A stretch of DNA of 64,000 bases, taken from the NCBI RefSeq assembly GCF_002741015.1, contig NZ_CP016616.1, forward strand, positions 2,513,501 to 2,577,500, written 5' to 3'. Of the stretch, positions 8,708 through 16,638 are shown in pieces (the first letter of the stretch is position 1; each line of letters opens with the position of its first letter). Under the pieces are notes generated by a model. The model made no database searches. It was not told where the DNA came from and worked only from the letters and a program-made list of their open reading frames with translations. Source of the stretch: Microvirga ossetica (GTDB taxonomy: Bacteria > Pseudomonadota > Alphaproteobacteria > Rhizobiales > Beijerinckiaceae). The position numbers were made by a program, and so were the translations under genes.

Positions 8708-8733
8708 GTAACAATTAGCCTCGTCATTGCGAA
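8708..8733 (+). promoter_or_regulatory. SigF-type ECF promoter for the sigma/anti-sigma operon
   Basis: GTAACA, 16 bases, CGAA on the plus strand. This places the start of transcription near 8740, just before the GTG start at 8754. It implies that the sigma factor controls its own gene. Confidence 0.75.
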
Positions 8734-8753
8734 TAAGCCCGAAAGGGGATCGT

Positions 8754-9299
8754 GTGACGGAACACGAGGAAGTTTGGGCGAACGCCATGCGGTCTGCAAA
8801 CCGCGGCGATGCGGATGCCTATGCGCGTCTGCTGAGTGATGTCGCGCGCGCTCTTCGTCGTGTCATCGCCTACGATTCGATCAGGCTAGGACTGAGCGGG
8901 AGCGATGTGGAGGATGTTTTGCAGGATACCCTATTGGCGATTCACTTAAAGCGGCACACCTGGGACGAATCCCGGCCTATCGTTCCGTGGCTGCGGGCCA
9001 TCGCGCATTACAAGGTTCTCGACCACGCCCGCAAAAACAAACGACGGTTGACCGTTCCCGTCGAGACGATGGCGGAGATCCTGCCAACTCCTGAGCCGGA
9101 GCCCTCTCTTTCCGGATCGGCCGGGCGCTTCCTAGAAATTCTGCCACCCCGTCAGCGGGATGTTCTGCAGGCCCTGACTCTCGACGGTGTGACTATCCGC
9201 GAGGCCGCTCGGCGGCTTAGGATGAGCGAGGGAGCAGTTCGTGTAGCCCTCCATCGGGGCCTTAAAGCACTCGCCGCGAAGTTTGGAGGATCGGAGTGA
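8754..9299 (+). CDS. sigF: ECF RNA polymerase sigma factor, SigF (ECF16-like)
   Basis: A 181-residue ECF sigma factor. Region 2 has DVEDVLQDTLLAIHLKRHTWD, split by helix breaks. The RPIVPWLRAIAHYKVLDHAR segment follows, and region 4 contains LPPRQRDVLQAL and the recognition helix TIREAARRLRMSEGAVRVALHR. The GTG at 8754 has a GAAAGGGGA site 4-10 bases upstream and fits the promoter. An upstream TTG at 8727 overlaps the promoter -10 and is unlikely. Its stop overlaps the start of the NrsF-like gene, which marks it as a SigF/NrsF pair (stress by oxidants or heavy metals in Caulobacter). Confidence 0.88.
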   Translation: MTEHEEVWANAMRSANRGDADAYARLLSDVARALRRVIAYDSIRLGLSGSDVEDVLQDTLLAIHLKRHTWDESRPIVPWLRAIAHYKVLDHARKNKRRLTVPVETMAEILPTPEPEPSLSGSAGRFLEILPPRQRDVLQALTLDGVTIREAARRLRMSEGAVRVALHRGLKALAAKFGGSE

Positions 9300-9937
9300 A
9301 GACGGAGCATCTCATTCGCGCTCTTACAATGGACTTGTCGGGCAGGGCGCCCGTCAAGCACCGGCATGCAGCCGCATGGCTGATCGTGGCGCTCCTGTTA
9401 TCGAGCATGCTCGTCGGCGCAGTCATCGTCCTGTTCCTCGCTCCCAGCCCTCACCTCGCCCACGGCCCCAATCTCACCACGGCAGTGACCCTGGCGGCGG
9501 CTCTCGCGCTTGCGGCTTGCGCGTTCCGCCTCTCCCTTCTGATGCAGAAGCCGGAGGCGGAGATCGGCTTCGGCACCCTGGCATGGCCCATTCTGCTGCT
9601 GCTTACCGGCGTCGCCATCGAGTTGATCCTGCATCCCGCCTCGACCTGGACCAGACGACTGCTCGGCGAGGATCCCTTGGGCTGCTTCCTGTTGGTCTCG
9701 GGTCTGTCGCTGCCTATTCTGATCGCCGCCATGGGCGTGCTGAAACGAGGTGCGCCGACGCAGCCTGGCCTTCTTGGCGCCATGGCGGGACTGCTCGCGG
9801 CGGGCGTGACCTCCATGCTCTACGTGCTGCACTGCCCGGAGCCGTCCCTTCTGTATATCGCGGCATGGCATGTGCCGGCGATCCTGATGGTGAGCGCCGT
9901 CGGCGCGAAGCTCGGAGGCTGGTGGCTGCGCTGGTAA
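9296..9937 (+). CDS. nrsF: NrsF-family (DUF1109) membrane anti-sigma factor
   Basis: A 213-residue inner-membrane protein with six hydrophobic helices, the DUF1109/NrsF architecture that sequesters SigF. Two cysteines stand at 130 (DPLGC) and 180 (VLHC). From memory, the Caulobacter NrsF cysteines required for signal response are at nearly the same positions. The GTG start overlaps the sigma stop (GTGA), giving translational coupling. The likely role is sensing oxidant or thiol-reactive metal through these cysteines and releasing the sigma factor. Confidence 0.85.
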   Translation: MKTEHLIRALTMDLSGRAPVKHRHAAAWLIVALLLSSMLVGAVIVLFLAPSPHLAHGPNLTTAVTLAAALALAACAFRLSLLMQKPEAEIGFGTLAWPILLLLTGVAIELILHPASTWTRRLLGEDPLGCFLLVSGLSLPILIAAMGVLKRGAPTQPGLLGAMAGLLAAGVTSMLYVLHCPEPSLLYIAAWHVPAILMVSAVGAKLGGWWLRW

Positions 9938-9981
9938 GCGCCTCTCGCCAGCGGCAGCAAACTCTCCTATCTCAAGGAGCC

Positions 9982-10734
9982 ATGAGCACGTTCATCGCCC
10001 CTGCCACGCGCCTGTGGCTTCGCCTGCGCCTCAACGAGATCGGCCCGCTTCTGTCGCTCTCTGCCTGCGGCTTCTTCGCCTGGGCCTTCATAGAACTGGC
10101 CGACGAGGTGCGGGAGGGCGAGACCCATGCCATCGACAGCCAGCTCCTGCTCGCCCTGCGCGACCCGCAGAACCCGGCCAACCCCCTCGGGCCGTCCTGG
10201 CTGGAGGAATCGGCCCGGGACATCACCGGCCTCGGCGGCTACGCGATCCTGACCCTCATCACCCTCGCCACCTGGGTCTATCTGATGATGACCCGCAGGC
10301 AGGGAGCCGCTCTTCTGGTGCTCGTCGCCATCGTCGGGGGCATGCTGATCTCAACGGGGCTCAAGATGGGCTTCGAGCGCCCACGTCCCGATCTCGTGCC
10401 CCATGCGACCCGGATCTACACGGCCAGCTTCCCGAGCGGCCATGCCATGATGTCGGCCATCACCTACCTGACGCTGGGCGCCCTGCTCGCCCGCGTGGAA
10501 AAGAGCCGGCGCGTCAGCGCCTTCCTCATGACGCTCGCCATCGTCGTGACCCTGCTCGTCGGCGTGAGCCGCGTCTATCTCGGCGTGCACTGGCCGAGCG
10601 ACGTTCTGGCGGGCTGGGCCGTCGGCGCGGCCTGGGCCGCGCTGTGCTGGTTCGCGGCGCTCCAGCTCCAGCGGCGCGGCCAGGTGGAAAAGCCGGGTGA
10701 GACCTCGCCTCCATCCGATGCGAAGCCGGAATGA
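9982..10734 (+). CDS. PAP2-family membrane phosphatase
   Basis: A 250-residue integral membrane acid phosphatase of the PAP2/PgpB-like family, which hydrolyses lipid phosphates. The three catalytic motifs are present: KMGFERPRP, PSGHAM with the general acid/base His, and SRVYLGVHWPSDV with the nucleophilic His. About five to six membrane helices surround them. CAAGGAG lies 5-11 bases before the ATG at 9982. The end overlaps recX by four bases (ATGA), so the two are co-translated. Substrate (undecaprenyl-PP or phosphatidate) is not decidable. Confidence 0.9.
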   Translation: MSTFIAPATRLWLRLRLNEIGPLLSLSACGFFAWAFIELADEVREGETHAIDSQLLLALRDPQNPANPLGPSWLEESARDITGLGGYAILTLITLATWVYLMMTRRQGAALLVLVAIVGGMLISTGLKMGFERPRPDLVPHATRIYTASFPSGHAMMSAITYLTLGALLARVEKSRRVSAFLMTLAIVVTLLVGVSRVYLGVHWPSDVLAGWAVGAAWAALCWFAALQLQRRGQVEKPGETSPPSDAKPE

Positions 10735-11279
10735 GGGATGAAGGCAAACCGCTTCGCAAGCCGCCGCGGCAGGTAACGCCCGCCTACCTGCAGAGGGCTG
10801 CGCTCGCCTATCTCGAGCGCTATGCCTCCTCGGCCGACAACCTGCGCCGGGTGCTCCGCCGCAAGGTCGAGAAGCGCTGCCGCCTGCGCGGCGAGGATCC
10901 GGCCGCCTTTCACGACATGGTCGACGACGTAGTGGCCAAAAGCCTGCGCAGCGGCCTCATCGACGATGCGCGCTATGCGGAAGCCCGCGTCGCGACCCTG
11001 CGCCGCCGGGGCGGCTCGGCGCGGGCGATCCAGGCAAAACTTTCCGCCAAGGGCGTCGACCGCACCACCATCGCGGCGGCTTTGGAGGGCGAAGACGGCG
11101 ACGAGGCGCAGGCCGCGCGCGCCTTTGCCCGCCGCCGCAAGCTCGGCCCGTTCCGCCCGGGCGAGCGGGCGCCTTACCGCGACAAGGACCTCGCCGCCAT
11201 GGCCCGGGCCGGCTTCCGCTTCGATGTTGCGCGGGACGTGGTCGACGGCGAGAAGGACGATGAGGCTGACGTTTCATAA
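10731..11279 (+). CDS. recX: RecX-family regulator of RecA
   Basis: A 182-residue RecX protein, made of three-helix repeats that bind in the groove of RecA filaments and limit recombination. AYLERYASSADNLRRVLRRK and the central LIDDARYAEARVATLRRRGGS segment are the characteristic repeats. It is translationally coupled to the PAP2 gene and not to recA, as is common in this order. No LexA box was seen directly before it. Confidence 0.85.
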   Translation: MRDEGKPLRKPPRQVTPAYLQRAALAYLERYASSADNLRRVLRRKVEKRCRLRGEDPAAFHDMVDDVVAKSLRSGLIDDARYAEARVATLRRRGGSARAIQAKLSAKGVDRTTIAAALEGEDGDEAQAARAFARRRKLGPFRPGERAPYRDKDLAAMARAGFRFDVARDVVDGEKDDEADVS

Positions 11280-11353
11280 CACCCTATTTTATCCGGATAT
11301 TATTGACAGCCAAATTTAACCCGGATAAAAAACAAACAGATTGAGGCCCTGGA

Positions 11354-11462
11354 ACCCTCCCCCTTGTGGGGAGGAGTTGGAGGTGGGGGTGCTAGCGCCA
11401 CACCTTCATAGGCTATCGCTCACACCCCCACCCTTGATCCCTCCCCACAAGGGGGAGGGAGA
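11354..11462. repeat. Intergenic inverted repeat, CTCCCC/GGGGAG family
   Basis: The left arm CCTCCCCCTTGTGGGGAGGA and right arm TCCCTCCCCACAAGGGGGA enclose a core reading CATAGGCTATCGCTCACAC. The same layout recurs at 16855-16965, and the left half plus the core at 35054-35106. Confidence 0.7.
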
Positions 11463-11510
11463 AGACGTCTGTGCCTCGCATCGAAGTATGAGCTAGCCCC
11501 TGAGGACAAC

Positions 11511-12122
11511 ATGGCCGAGAATTACAAAACCTACACGGCCTTTGCAGGCCTGCGCCGGATCGCTTCAGGCGCCCTTCCCGCGGTGGCCGAGGCGACCAAG
11601 ACTGTGCTCGACAAGGGCGAGAGCGCGCCAGTCATCGTTCTCGACGATGAAACCTGTCGTGTCATCGAAATCGATTTTCGCGGCACAATCGAGGACGTGC
11701 TGGAGCGGCTGGAAAAACCTGCAACCTCTCATGCCGGCAAGTCGGAGCCGCGCGGACCCGGCCGGCCGAAGCTCGGCGTCGTCGCACGGGAGGTGACGCT
11801 GCTGCCGCGGCATTGGGAATGGCTCAACGCGCAGCCGGGCGGCGCATCGGTCGCCCTGCGCAAGCTCGTCGAGGACGCGCGGCGCGGCAGCGAGTCGAAG
11901 GATCGCGTGCGGCAGGCGCAGGAATCGCTCTACCGGTTCATGTCGACGCTCGCCGGCAACGAGGCCGGCTTCGAGGACGCCGCGCGGGCGCTCTTCGCCG
12001 GAGACCGGACGCTGTTCGCAGCTCTGATCCGGCTATGGCCGAAGGATCTTCGCGCTCATGCCGAGAAGCTGGCCGATGGCGCTTTCGCGCAGGAGCCCTC
12101 ACCGGCTACCGCACGAACATGA
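11511..12122 (+). CDS. DUF2239-family protein
   Basis: A 203-residue cytosolic protein matching the DUF2239 family: N-terminal TYTAFAGLRRIASG, then VLDDETCRVIEIDFRG, a GPGRPKLGVVAREVTLLPRHWEWL block and a helical C-terminal half. The GRPKLGV/REVTLLPRHW part resembles a ribbon-helix-helix DNA-binding unit, so regulation is possible but unproven. The last 17 bases overlap the convergent GNAT gene. Function is unknown. Confidence 0.75.
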   Translation: MAENYKTYTAFAGLRRIASGALPAVAEATKTVLDKGESAPVIVLDDETCRVIEIDFRGTIEDVLERLEKPATSHAGKSEPRGPGRPKLGVVAREVTLLPRHWEWLNAQPGGASVALRKLVEDARRGSESKDRVRQAQESLYRFMSTLAGNEAGFEDAARALFAGDRTLFAALIRLWPKDLRAHAEKLADGAFAQEPSPATART

Positions 12123-12645
12123 TGGTCGGGTTGCCCTTGTAGGTGGTGTGCCGCAATTCCTGGAAACCGCACTTTTCCGCCACGCGGATCGAGGCTTCGT
12201 TCTCCGGTGCGATGATGCAGGCCATTTGCCGTCCGGCGAAATGCCGGTCGCCCCAGGCGAGAGCAGCGAGAGCCGCTTCCGTGGCATAGCCCCTGCCGTG
12301 GCTATGCGGCGCCATCACCCAGCCCATCTCCGGCATCCCGTCGAGGGAGGGCTCGATCTCGCGCCGAAAATTGGCGAAGCCCACTTCGCCGAGGAAGCGG
12401 CCGCTCTCCTTCTCGGTCACGACCCAATAGCCGAAGCCGAGCAATGCCCAGAGGCCGGCATAGCGCAGAAGGCGCGCCCAGACTTCTTCTTGAGTCGACG
12501 GCCTGCCGCCGATGAACCGTGTCACCGATTCATCGGTCCAGAGGTCGAAGCAATCGGCATAATCGTCGGTGCGATGGCCGCGCAGGAGGAGGCGCTCGGT
12601 CTCGACGACCGGGACGGAAACGGCATTTGAAGTGAGAGAAAACAT
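12106..12645 (-). CDS. GNAT-family N-acetyltransferase (RimJ/RimL type)
   Basis: A 179-residue acetyltransferase that moves an acetyl group from acetyl-CoA to an amine. It has the ETERLLLRGHRTDDY start of the RimJ/RimL branch, MGWVMAPHSHGRGYATEA with the Q/RxxGxG/A acetyl-CoA loop (HGRGYA) and the late ENEASIRVAEKCGF strand-helix. The ATG at 12645 opens the fold correctly. It lies 22 bases after the zinc-ribbon gene and may be the last gene of the GT2 operon. Its 3' end overlaps DUF2239 by 17 bases. Confidence 0.85.
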   Translation of the reverse strand: MFSLTSNAVSVPVVETERLLLRGHRTDDYADCFDLWTDESVTRFIGGRPSTQEEVWARLLRYAGLWALLGFGYWVVTEKESGRFLGEVGFANFRREIEPSLDGMPEMGWVMAPHSHGRGYATEAALAALAWGDRHFAGRQMACIIAPENEASIRVAEKCGFQELRHTTYKGNPTIMFVR

Positions 12646-12667
12646 CGTTTGAACTGACAGTTCCGAA

Positions 12668-12928
12668 TCACGCGCCTTGAACGGGATCATGAGGCACGAC
12701 GAATTCCGTTTCGCATAGCCGGCAGCGCGCGCTTTCACCGACGATCTCCGCGGCGTGATCATGATCGCGCAGCGCTCTCAGGCATTTCGGGCAGCGATGC
12801 CCGTCCCGCGCTTCGAAATCGTAAGAAGGCCCCACATAGGCGCAGATCAGGTGATGGACGATCGGCGTGGCCTCGAGCTCGGAACTGCCGCAGGCCGGAC
12901 ATGTGAAACGGATCGCATCGGATGGCAT
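12668..12928 (-). CDS. Small zinc-ribbon protein, TackOD1-like
   Basis: An 86-residue protein with three paired-cysteine knuckles: CPAC near residue 11, CPKC near 46 and CRLC near 70. Histidines in IVHHLICAYVG and DHDH add to these. The spacing suggests two zinc sites. It resembles the TackOD1 output domain (FTCPACGSSEL, HHLICAYV). The ATG at 12928 has GAGG seven bases upstream; a GTG at 12934 is an alternative. It starts directly after the fusion-protein gene and so belongs to the polysaccharide operon. Its role there is unknown; sensing or an accessory function is a guess. Confidence 0.7.
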   Translation of the reverse strand: MPSDAIRFTCPACGSSELEATPIVHHLICAYVGPSYDFEARDGHRCPKCLRALRDHDHAAEIVGESARCRLCETEFVVPHDPVQGA

Positions 12929-12937
12929 CGTCACGCC

Positions 12938-13993
12938 TCAATCGAGATTGAAGACGTGCACGAAGCCTTCCGCAATCCGGCCTGCGATATCGGTGTAGTA
13001 CATGTAGACGTTCACGGTCGAATTGAGCGCCGGCGGCTGCACCTCCGGATCGAGACGGATGCGCGCGACCTGGCCCCGTTGCGGCTCGCGCAGGATCGAG
13101 CTGCGGCGGCTCTCGAACGTGTCGGAGAGGGGCAGGATCTCGGCAATGGTCCCGAGCACCCGGGTCCGGCCGATCCCGACGACGACCCGGTAGCCGGGCT
13201 GCGGGTCGACGAGCCGGAAATCCGGAATGTACCAGTCGACATAGACGTTTCCGGCCTGGAAGACCTCGGCGATGGAGGAACCGGCAACGACGGTCTCTCC
13301 GGCCCGGGCGATGTGGGTCGCGACGATGCCGTTCACGGGTGAGAGCACGCGGCCGCCGTCGAACTCCTTCTCCGTGCGGTCGAACTGGCCCTGGATCTGC
13401 TGGCGCGTTTCGGCGAGGCGCAGGAGCTGCACGGAGGATTCATCGGCCTCCGCCTCGAGTGCCACCGCGTTCTGAACGGCCTGCGCCCGTTCGCGGTAGA
13501 CCTCGGTGCGGTAGGCGACGCTAGCGCTGTCCGCGTTCGCGACCGCTTCGAGCCGGCGCATGTTATCGTCGGCGATGCGCAGGCGCGAGCGCGCGGCCTC
13601 GAGCGAATCGCGGGCAAGCCGCGCCTTGATGCGCAGCTCCGCCTCCCGCGTCGTCACCTCGGCAAGCGCGCGGACGAGATTGGCCTGGGTTTCGCTCACC
13701 TGCGGCGAGCGGACGAGGGCCACCGGCGTACCCGCCTGCACCGTGGCGCCCGGCGCCACGTCCATGCGCTGGACCTGGACGATATAGGGCACCGACACGA
13801 TCTCGCGCGGGGCCGAGACGATCCCCGGTCCGCTTAAGAAAACGAGCGGTGCGCTGAAGCGGAACACGAAGAAGCCGAGCACGCCGAGCACGCCGAGCGC
13901 ATAGACGAAGCGCACGAAGCGGCCGGTCGCCGAGCGACGGCTTTCGACGGGATCGGGGACGTTCGGATCGAGGCGGCGGAGCTGAATGTTCAT
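12938..13993 (-). CDS. HlyD-type membrane fusion protein
   Basis: A 351-residue periplasmic adaptor. One N-terminal membrane helix (about residues 28-50) is followed by a split barrel-sandwich: PGIVSAPREIVSVP and APGATVQAGTPVALV before, and GRVLSPVNGIVATHIARAGE after, a ~120-residue coiled-coil hairpin. A beta-barrel tail completes the fold. The start is 11 bases after the GT2 synthase stop. That pairing resembles Alg8/Alg44 and BgsA/BgsB polysaccharide systems, though no PilZ domain is present. It probably links the synthase to the periplasm or outer membrane. Confidence 0.85.
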   Translation of the reverse strand: MNIQLRRLDPNVPDPVESRRSATGRFVRFVYALGVLGVLGFFVFRFSAPLVFLSGPGIVSAPREIVSVPYIVQVQRMDVAPGATVQAGTPVALVRSPQVSETQANLVRALAEVTTREAELRIKARLARDSLEAARSRLRIADDNMRRLEAVANADSASVAYRTEVYRERAQAVQNAVALEAEADESSVQLLRLAETRQQIQGQFDRTEKEFDGGRVLSPVNGIVATHIARAGETVVAGSSIAEVFQAGNVYVDWYIPDFRLVDPQPGYRVVVGIGRTRVLGTIAEILPLSDTFESRRSSILREPQRGQVARIRLDPEVQPPALNSTVNVYMYYTDIAGRIAEGFVHVFNLD

Positions 13994-14004
13994 GGCACGG
14001 CCTT

Positions 14005-15255
14005 TCACGTGCGCTGGCCCGTCAGGGCTCGCCGAACGCGAGGCGGAACGTAATCGTCGGAACGCGAGGCGGAGAACAGGATTTCCGACGAATAGGCGAC
14101 GAAGCGCGTCAGCTTCATCGCGATGCCCTGGTAGAACGGGAACACCAATGCGACCGACAGGCCGAACAGGGTCGGCGAGCGGCCGAACAGAAGGCTCGCA
14201 AGCGCGATGTTGAACAGGGCGATCCCGAGCAGGAGCGCATAGACCGCAATCAGAAACAGCAGGGTCTGCGGGCCGAAGATCAGGGTGCAGTAGATCATAT
14301 AGAACGGGAACGACAATGTCGGGACGAGGTCGAAGACGATGAAGTCGAGGCGCTGGAGGGTGTCCGACAGCCGCTCCGGCTTGAAGATCTCGATCTCGCG
14401 ATACTCGATGAGCCGGATCCGCAACGAATCCCGATCCCAGCGCTGGCGCTGGCGGATCAGGCTGACGGGATTGTCGGGCACTGCGGTATCGGCCCAGGCC
14501 TCGGACACGAACCGCACCCGGTAGCCGAGGCGGCGCAGGCGCAGGGTCATCTCGAGATCCTCGCCCGGACCGGGATCGAGCCCGCCCCGCTCCAGGAAGA
14601 TATCGCTCCGATAGACCGAACACGCGCCCGAGCAGCACGAGATCGCGCCGAAGATGTTGAGGAAGGATTTTCCGGCGCTGATAGACATGAGGTACTCGAG
14701 CCCCTGCAACGCCGTTGTGAAGGAGGCATCCTCGTTGCTGACGCCGAGATTGCAGCAGGCGGCGGCGACACGCGGATCGCGGAACGCAGCGGCGAGGCGC
14801 GCCAGCGCGTTGGGCGCAAAGATTGTGTCGGGGTCCATCGCGAGGATCAGGTCGCCGCGGGCGAAGCGGGCACCGGCATTCACGGCCGGGCTGCGCCCGC
14901 AGCGGGTGCCGTGATGGATGACCGTGTCGATCAGCCCCGCTGCCTGCGCCTCCCTTGCGGTCGCGAGCGTATCGTCCGTCGAGCCGTCGTCGACGACGAT
15001 GATTTCCAGGGGCTTGAACGTCTGCCGATGCAGGGAGGCTATGGATTGCAGAAGGCCGGGACCGCCGTTGAAGGCCGGCAGGATGACGCTGATGGTGACG
15101 CCGCCCTCCGCCTCCAGGATCGCGGGCCGCCGGGGCCAGCGCAGCGCCACCAGCGAGAGGAGGGAGATCGTGTAGCGCGGGATGTCGAGCACGAAGACCG
15201 AGAAGGCCAGCAGAATCCAATCCGCGTGGCTCAACAGAAGCAGCATGTCGTTCAA
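14005..15255 (-). CDS. Membrane glycosyltransferase family 2, processive-synthase type
   Basis: A 416-residue inner-membrane GT2 enzyme. One N-terminal helix precedes a GT-A domain with VILPAFNGG, VVDDGSTDDT, the metal-binding DPDT, GEDLEMTLR (catalytic-base region) and QRQRW, the Q(Q/R)xRW motif of processive synthases such as cellulose, hyaluronan and mixed-linkage glucan synthases. Three to four helices follow and could form the polymer channel. It is shorter than BcsA or BgsA and lacks an obvious cyclic-di-GMP domain. First gene of a tight operon; polymer unknown. Confidence 0.85.
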   Translation of the reverse strand: MNDMLLLLSHADWILLAFSVFVLDIPRYTISLLSLVALRWPRRPAILEAEGGVTISVILPAFNGGPGLLQSIASLHRQTFKPLEIIVVDDGSTDDTLATAREAQAAGLIDTVIHHGTRCGRSPAVNAGARFARGDLILAMDPDTIFAPNALARLAAAFRDPRVAAACCNLGVSNEDASFTTALQGLEYLMSISAGKSFLNIFGAISCCSGACSVYRSDIFLERGGLDPGPGEDLEMTLRLRRLGYRVRFVSEAWADTAVPDNPVSLIRQRQRWDRDSLRIRLIEYREIEIFKPERLSDTLQRLDFIVFDLVPTLSFPFYMIYCTLIFGPQTLLFLIAVYALLLGIALFNIALASLLFGRSPTLFGLSVALVFPFYQGIAMKLTRFVAYSSEILFSASRSDDYVPPRVRRALTGQRT

Positions 15256-15290
15256 GAGAATGGCCCCGCTTTCGTTTTGATTTGTTGCCG

Positions 15291-15305
15291 ATGACGTTGC
15301 GTCAT
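15291..15305. promoter_or_regulatory. Operator-like palindrome upstream of the GT2 operon
   Basis: ATGACG-TTG-CGTCAT is a perfect 6+3+6 inverted repeat 36 bases before the GT2 start. Further hairpin-forming repeats lie at 15325-15350 (CCCAGAT/ATCTGGG) and at 15361-15380 (AATCCC/GGGGATT). The position suits a repressor or activator site. Confidence 0.45.
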
Positions 15306-15467
15306 TCTCGAGTCCATCGTGGGGCCCAGATGAATGGGTCCCAATCTGGGCTGTTCGATTAATCCCTTTAGAAGGGGATTCGTTCCTTCGTAACGTTACA
15401 GCCCTAAGCGGATCTCGCTACGAGGGCTGAAATGACCGGGAGAAAGCCTCGGCTGAGCTGGAGCAGG

Positions 15468-16112
15468 CTATAAAAGCCCCGCGCCGACATTGACGGCGAG
15501 CGCTAGGATCGTGGTGTTGAAGAGGAAGGCCAGCACCGTGTGGGCCAGCGCCAGGCGGCGCATGCGCTTCGAGACGATCACCACGTCCGAGGTCTGCGCC
15601 GCGGCGCCGAGATTGAACGAGAAGTACAGGAAATCCCAGTAATCCGGCTTGTCCCCGTGCGGGAAGGCGAGGCCTCGCCGCTCGCCGTCGTCGCCGTAAT
15701 ATTCATGCGCGTAATGGATCGCGTAGATCGTGTGCACGAAGAACCAGGAGCACAGGATCGTGATCCCCGCGATGGCGAGGCGAGATGCCTGTTGGTTGGC
15801 CGGGCTGTTGTGAATATCGGTCAATTCCACCGCAATGGCGGCCAGGCTCGCAATCGACGCCGCGAGGGTCAGAGCGAGCACGACGATGGCGCTCTCGTCC
15901 TCCTCCGCCGCCCTCTGCTGCATCTGGACGGTCGAGGAGCTCAGGGCCATGGTCCAGGCGAGGATCAGGTAACAGACGATGCCGATATCCCAGGCCACGA
16001 GCAGGCGCGAATTCAGGAGCCAGGACGCCGGCAGAAGGGCGAAGACAAGAAGCGCGATGCCGGCGGAGCCGAGAAGCCGCGGACGCAGGCGGGCTTGCAT
16101 GGGAATCATCAT
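15468..16112 (-). CDS. DUF1345 membrane protein
   Basis: A 214-residue inner-membrane protein with about five helices and the DUF1345 hallmarks: HTIYAIHYAHEYYG, the short loop LAFPHGDKPDYWDFLYFSFNLG and AAAQTSDVVIVSKRMRR. The FLYFSFNLGAAAQTSDV segment resembles a channel pore-loop. The ATG at 16112 was chosen because the 17 upstream residues are polar and unlike the family; CAGGTGG lies 6 bases before it. No functional partner is adjacent. Confidence 0.8.
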   Translation of the reverse strand: MMIPMQARLRPRLLGSAGIALLVFALLPASWLLNSRLLVAWDIGIVCYLILAWTMALSSSTVQMQQRAAEEDESAIVVLALTLAASIASLAAIAVELTDIHNSPANQQASRLAIAGITILCSWFFVHTIYAIHYAHEYYGDDGERRGLAFPHGDKPDYWDFLYFSFNLGAAAQTSDVVIVSKRMRRLALAHTVLAFLFNTTILALAVNVGAGLL

Positions 16113-16215
16113 CGAAACGCCACCTGACTGAAGCGCATCGTCGAATGCGGAACCTGGGTCCACTTTTCCGCACGACGCGCTAGATCACCCATCCTATCCG
16201 CAAAAGGAGATCAGG

Positions 16216-16638
16216 ATGAACCGCAAAGCAAGAGCCGTCTGGCAGGGCACGGGCAAGGACGGCACCGGCCAGCTCACCTCGGATTCCGGCGTTCTGTCGG
16301 CGACGCCCTATTCCTTCAAGACCCGGTTCGAGAACGAGAAGGGCACGAATCCGGAGGAGCTGATCGCCGCGGCCCATGCCGGCTGCTTCACCATGGCGCT
16401 CGCCTTCCAGCTCCAGGGCGCCGGCTTCACCCCGACCGAGCTCGCCACGGAAGCCGTCGTCTCCCTCGAACAGGAGGGAAGCGGGTTCGCAATCAAGAAA
16501 TCGGCGCTGACGCTGAACGCAAAGGTCCCGAACATCGACCGTGCCAAGTTCGAGGAGCTCGCCCGCGCAGCGGAAAAGAACTGCCCCGTCTCCAAGGTGC
16601 TCAACGCCGAAATCACGATGGATTTCACGCTGGCTTAA
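16216..16638 (+). CDS. osmC: OsmC/Ohr-family peroxidase
   Basis: A 140-residue OsmC-type thiol peroxidase that reduces organic hydroperoxides in the cytosol. The two redox cysteines are Cys57 (HAGCFTM) and Cys123 (NCPVSK), with Arg37 and Glu47-48 nearby as in the family active site. AAAGGAG lies about 8 bases before the ATG. It stands alone between the divergent DUF1345 gene and a repeat-filled gap. Confidence 0.92.
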   Translation: MNRKARAVWQGTGKDGTGQLTSDSGVLSATPYSFKTRFENEKGTNPEELIAAAHAGCFTMALAFQLQGAGFTPTELATEAVVSLEQEGSGFAIKKSALTLNAKVPNIDRAKFEELARAAEKNCPVSKVLNAEITMDFTLA

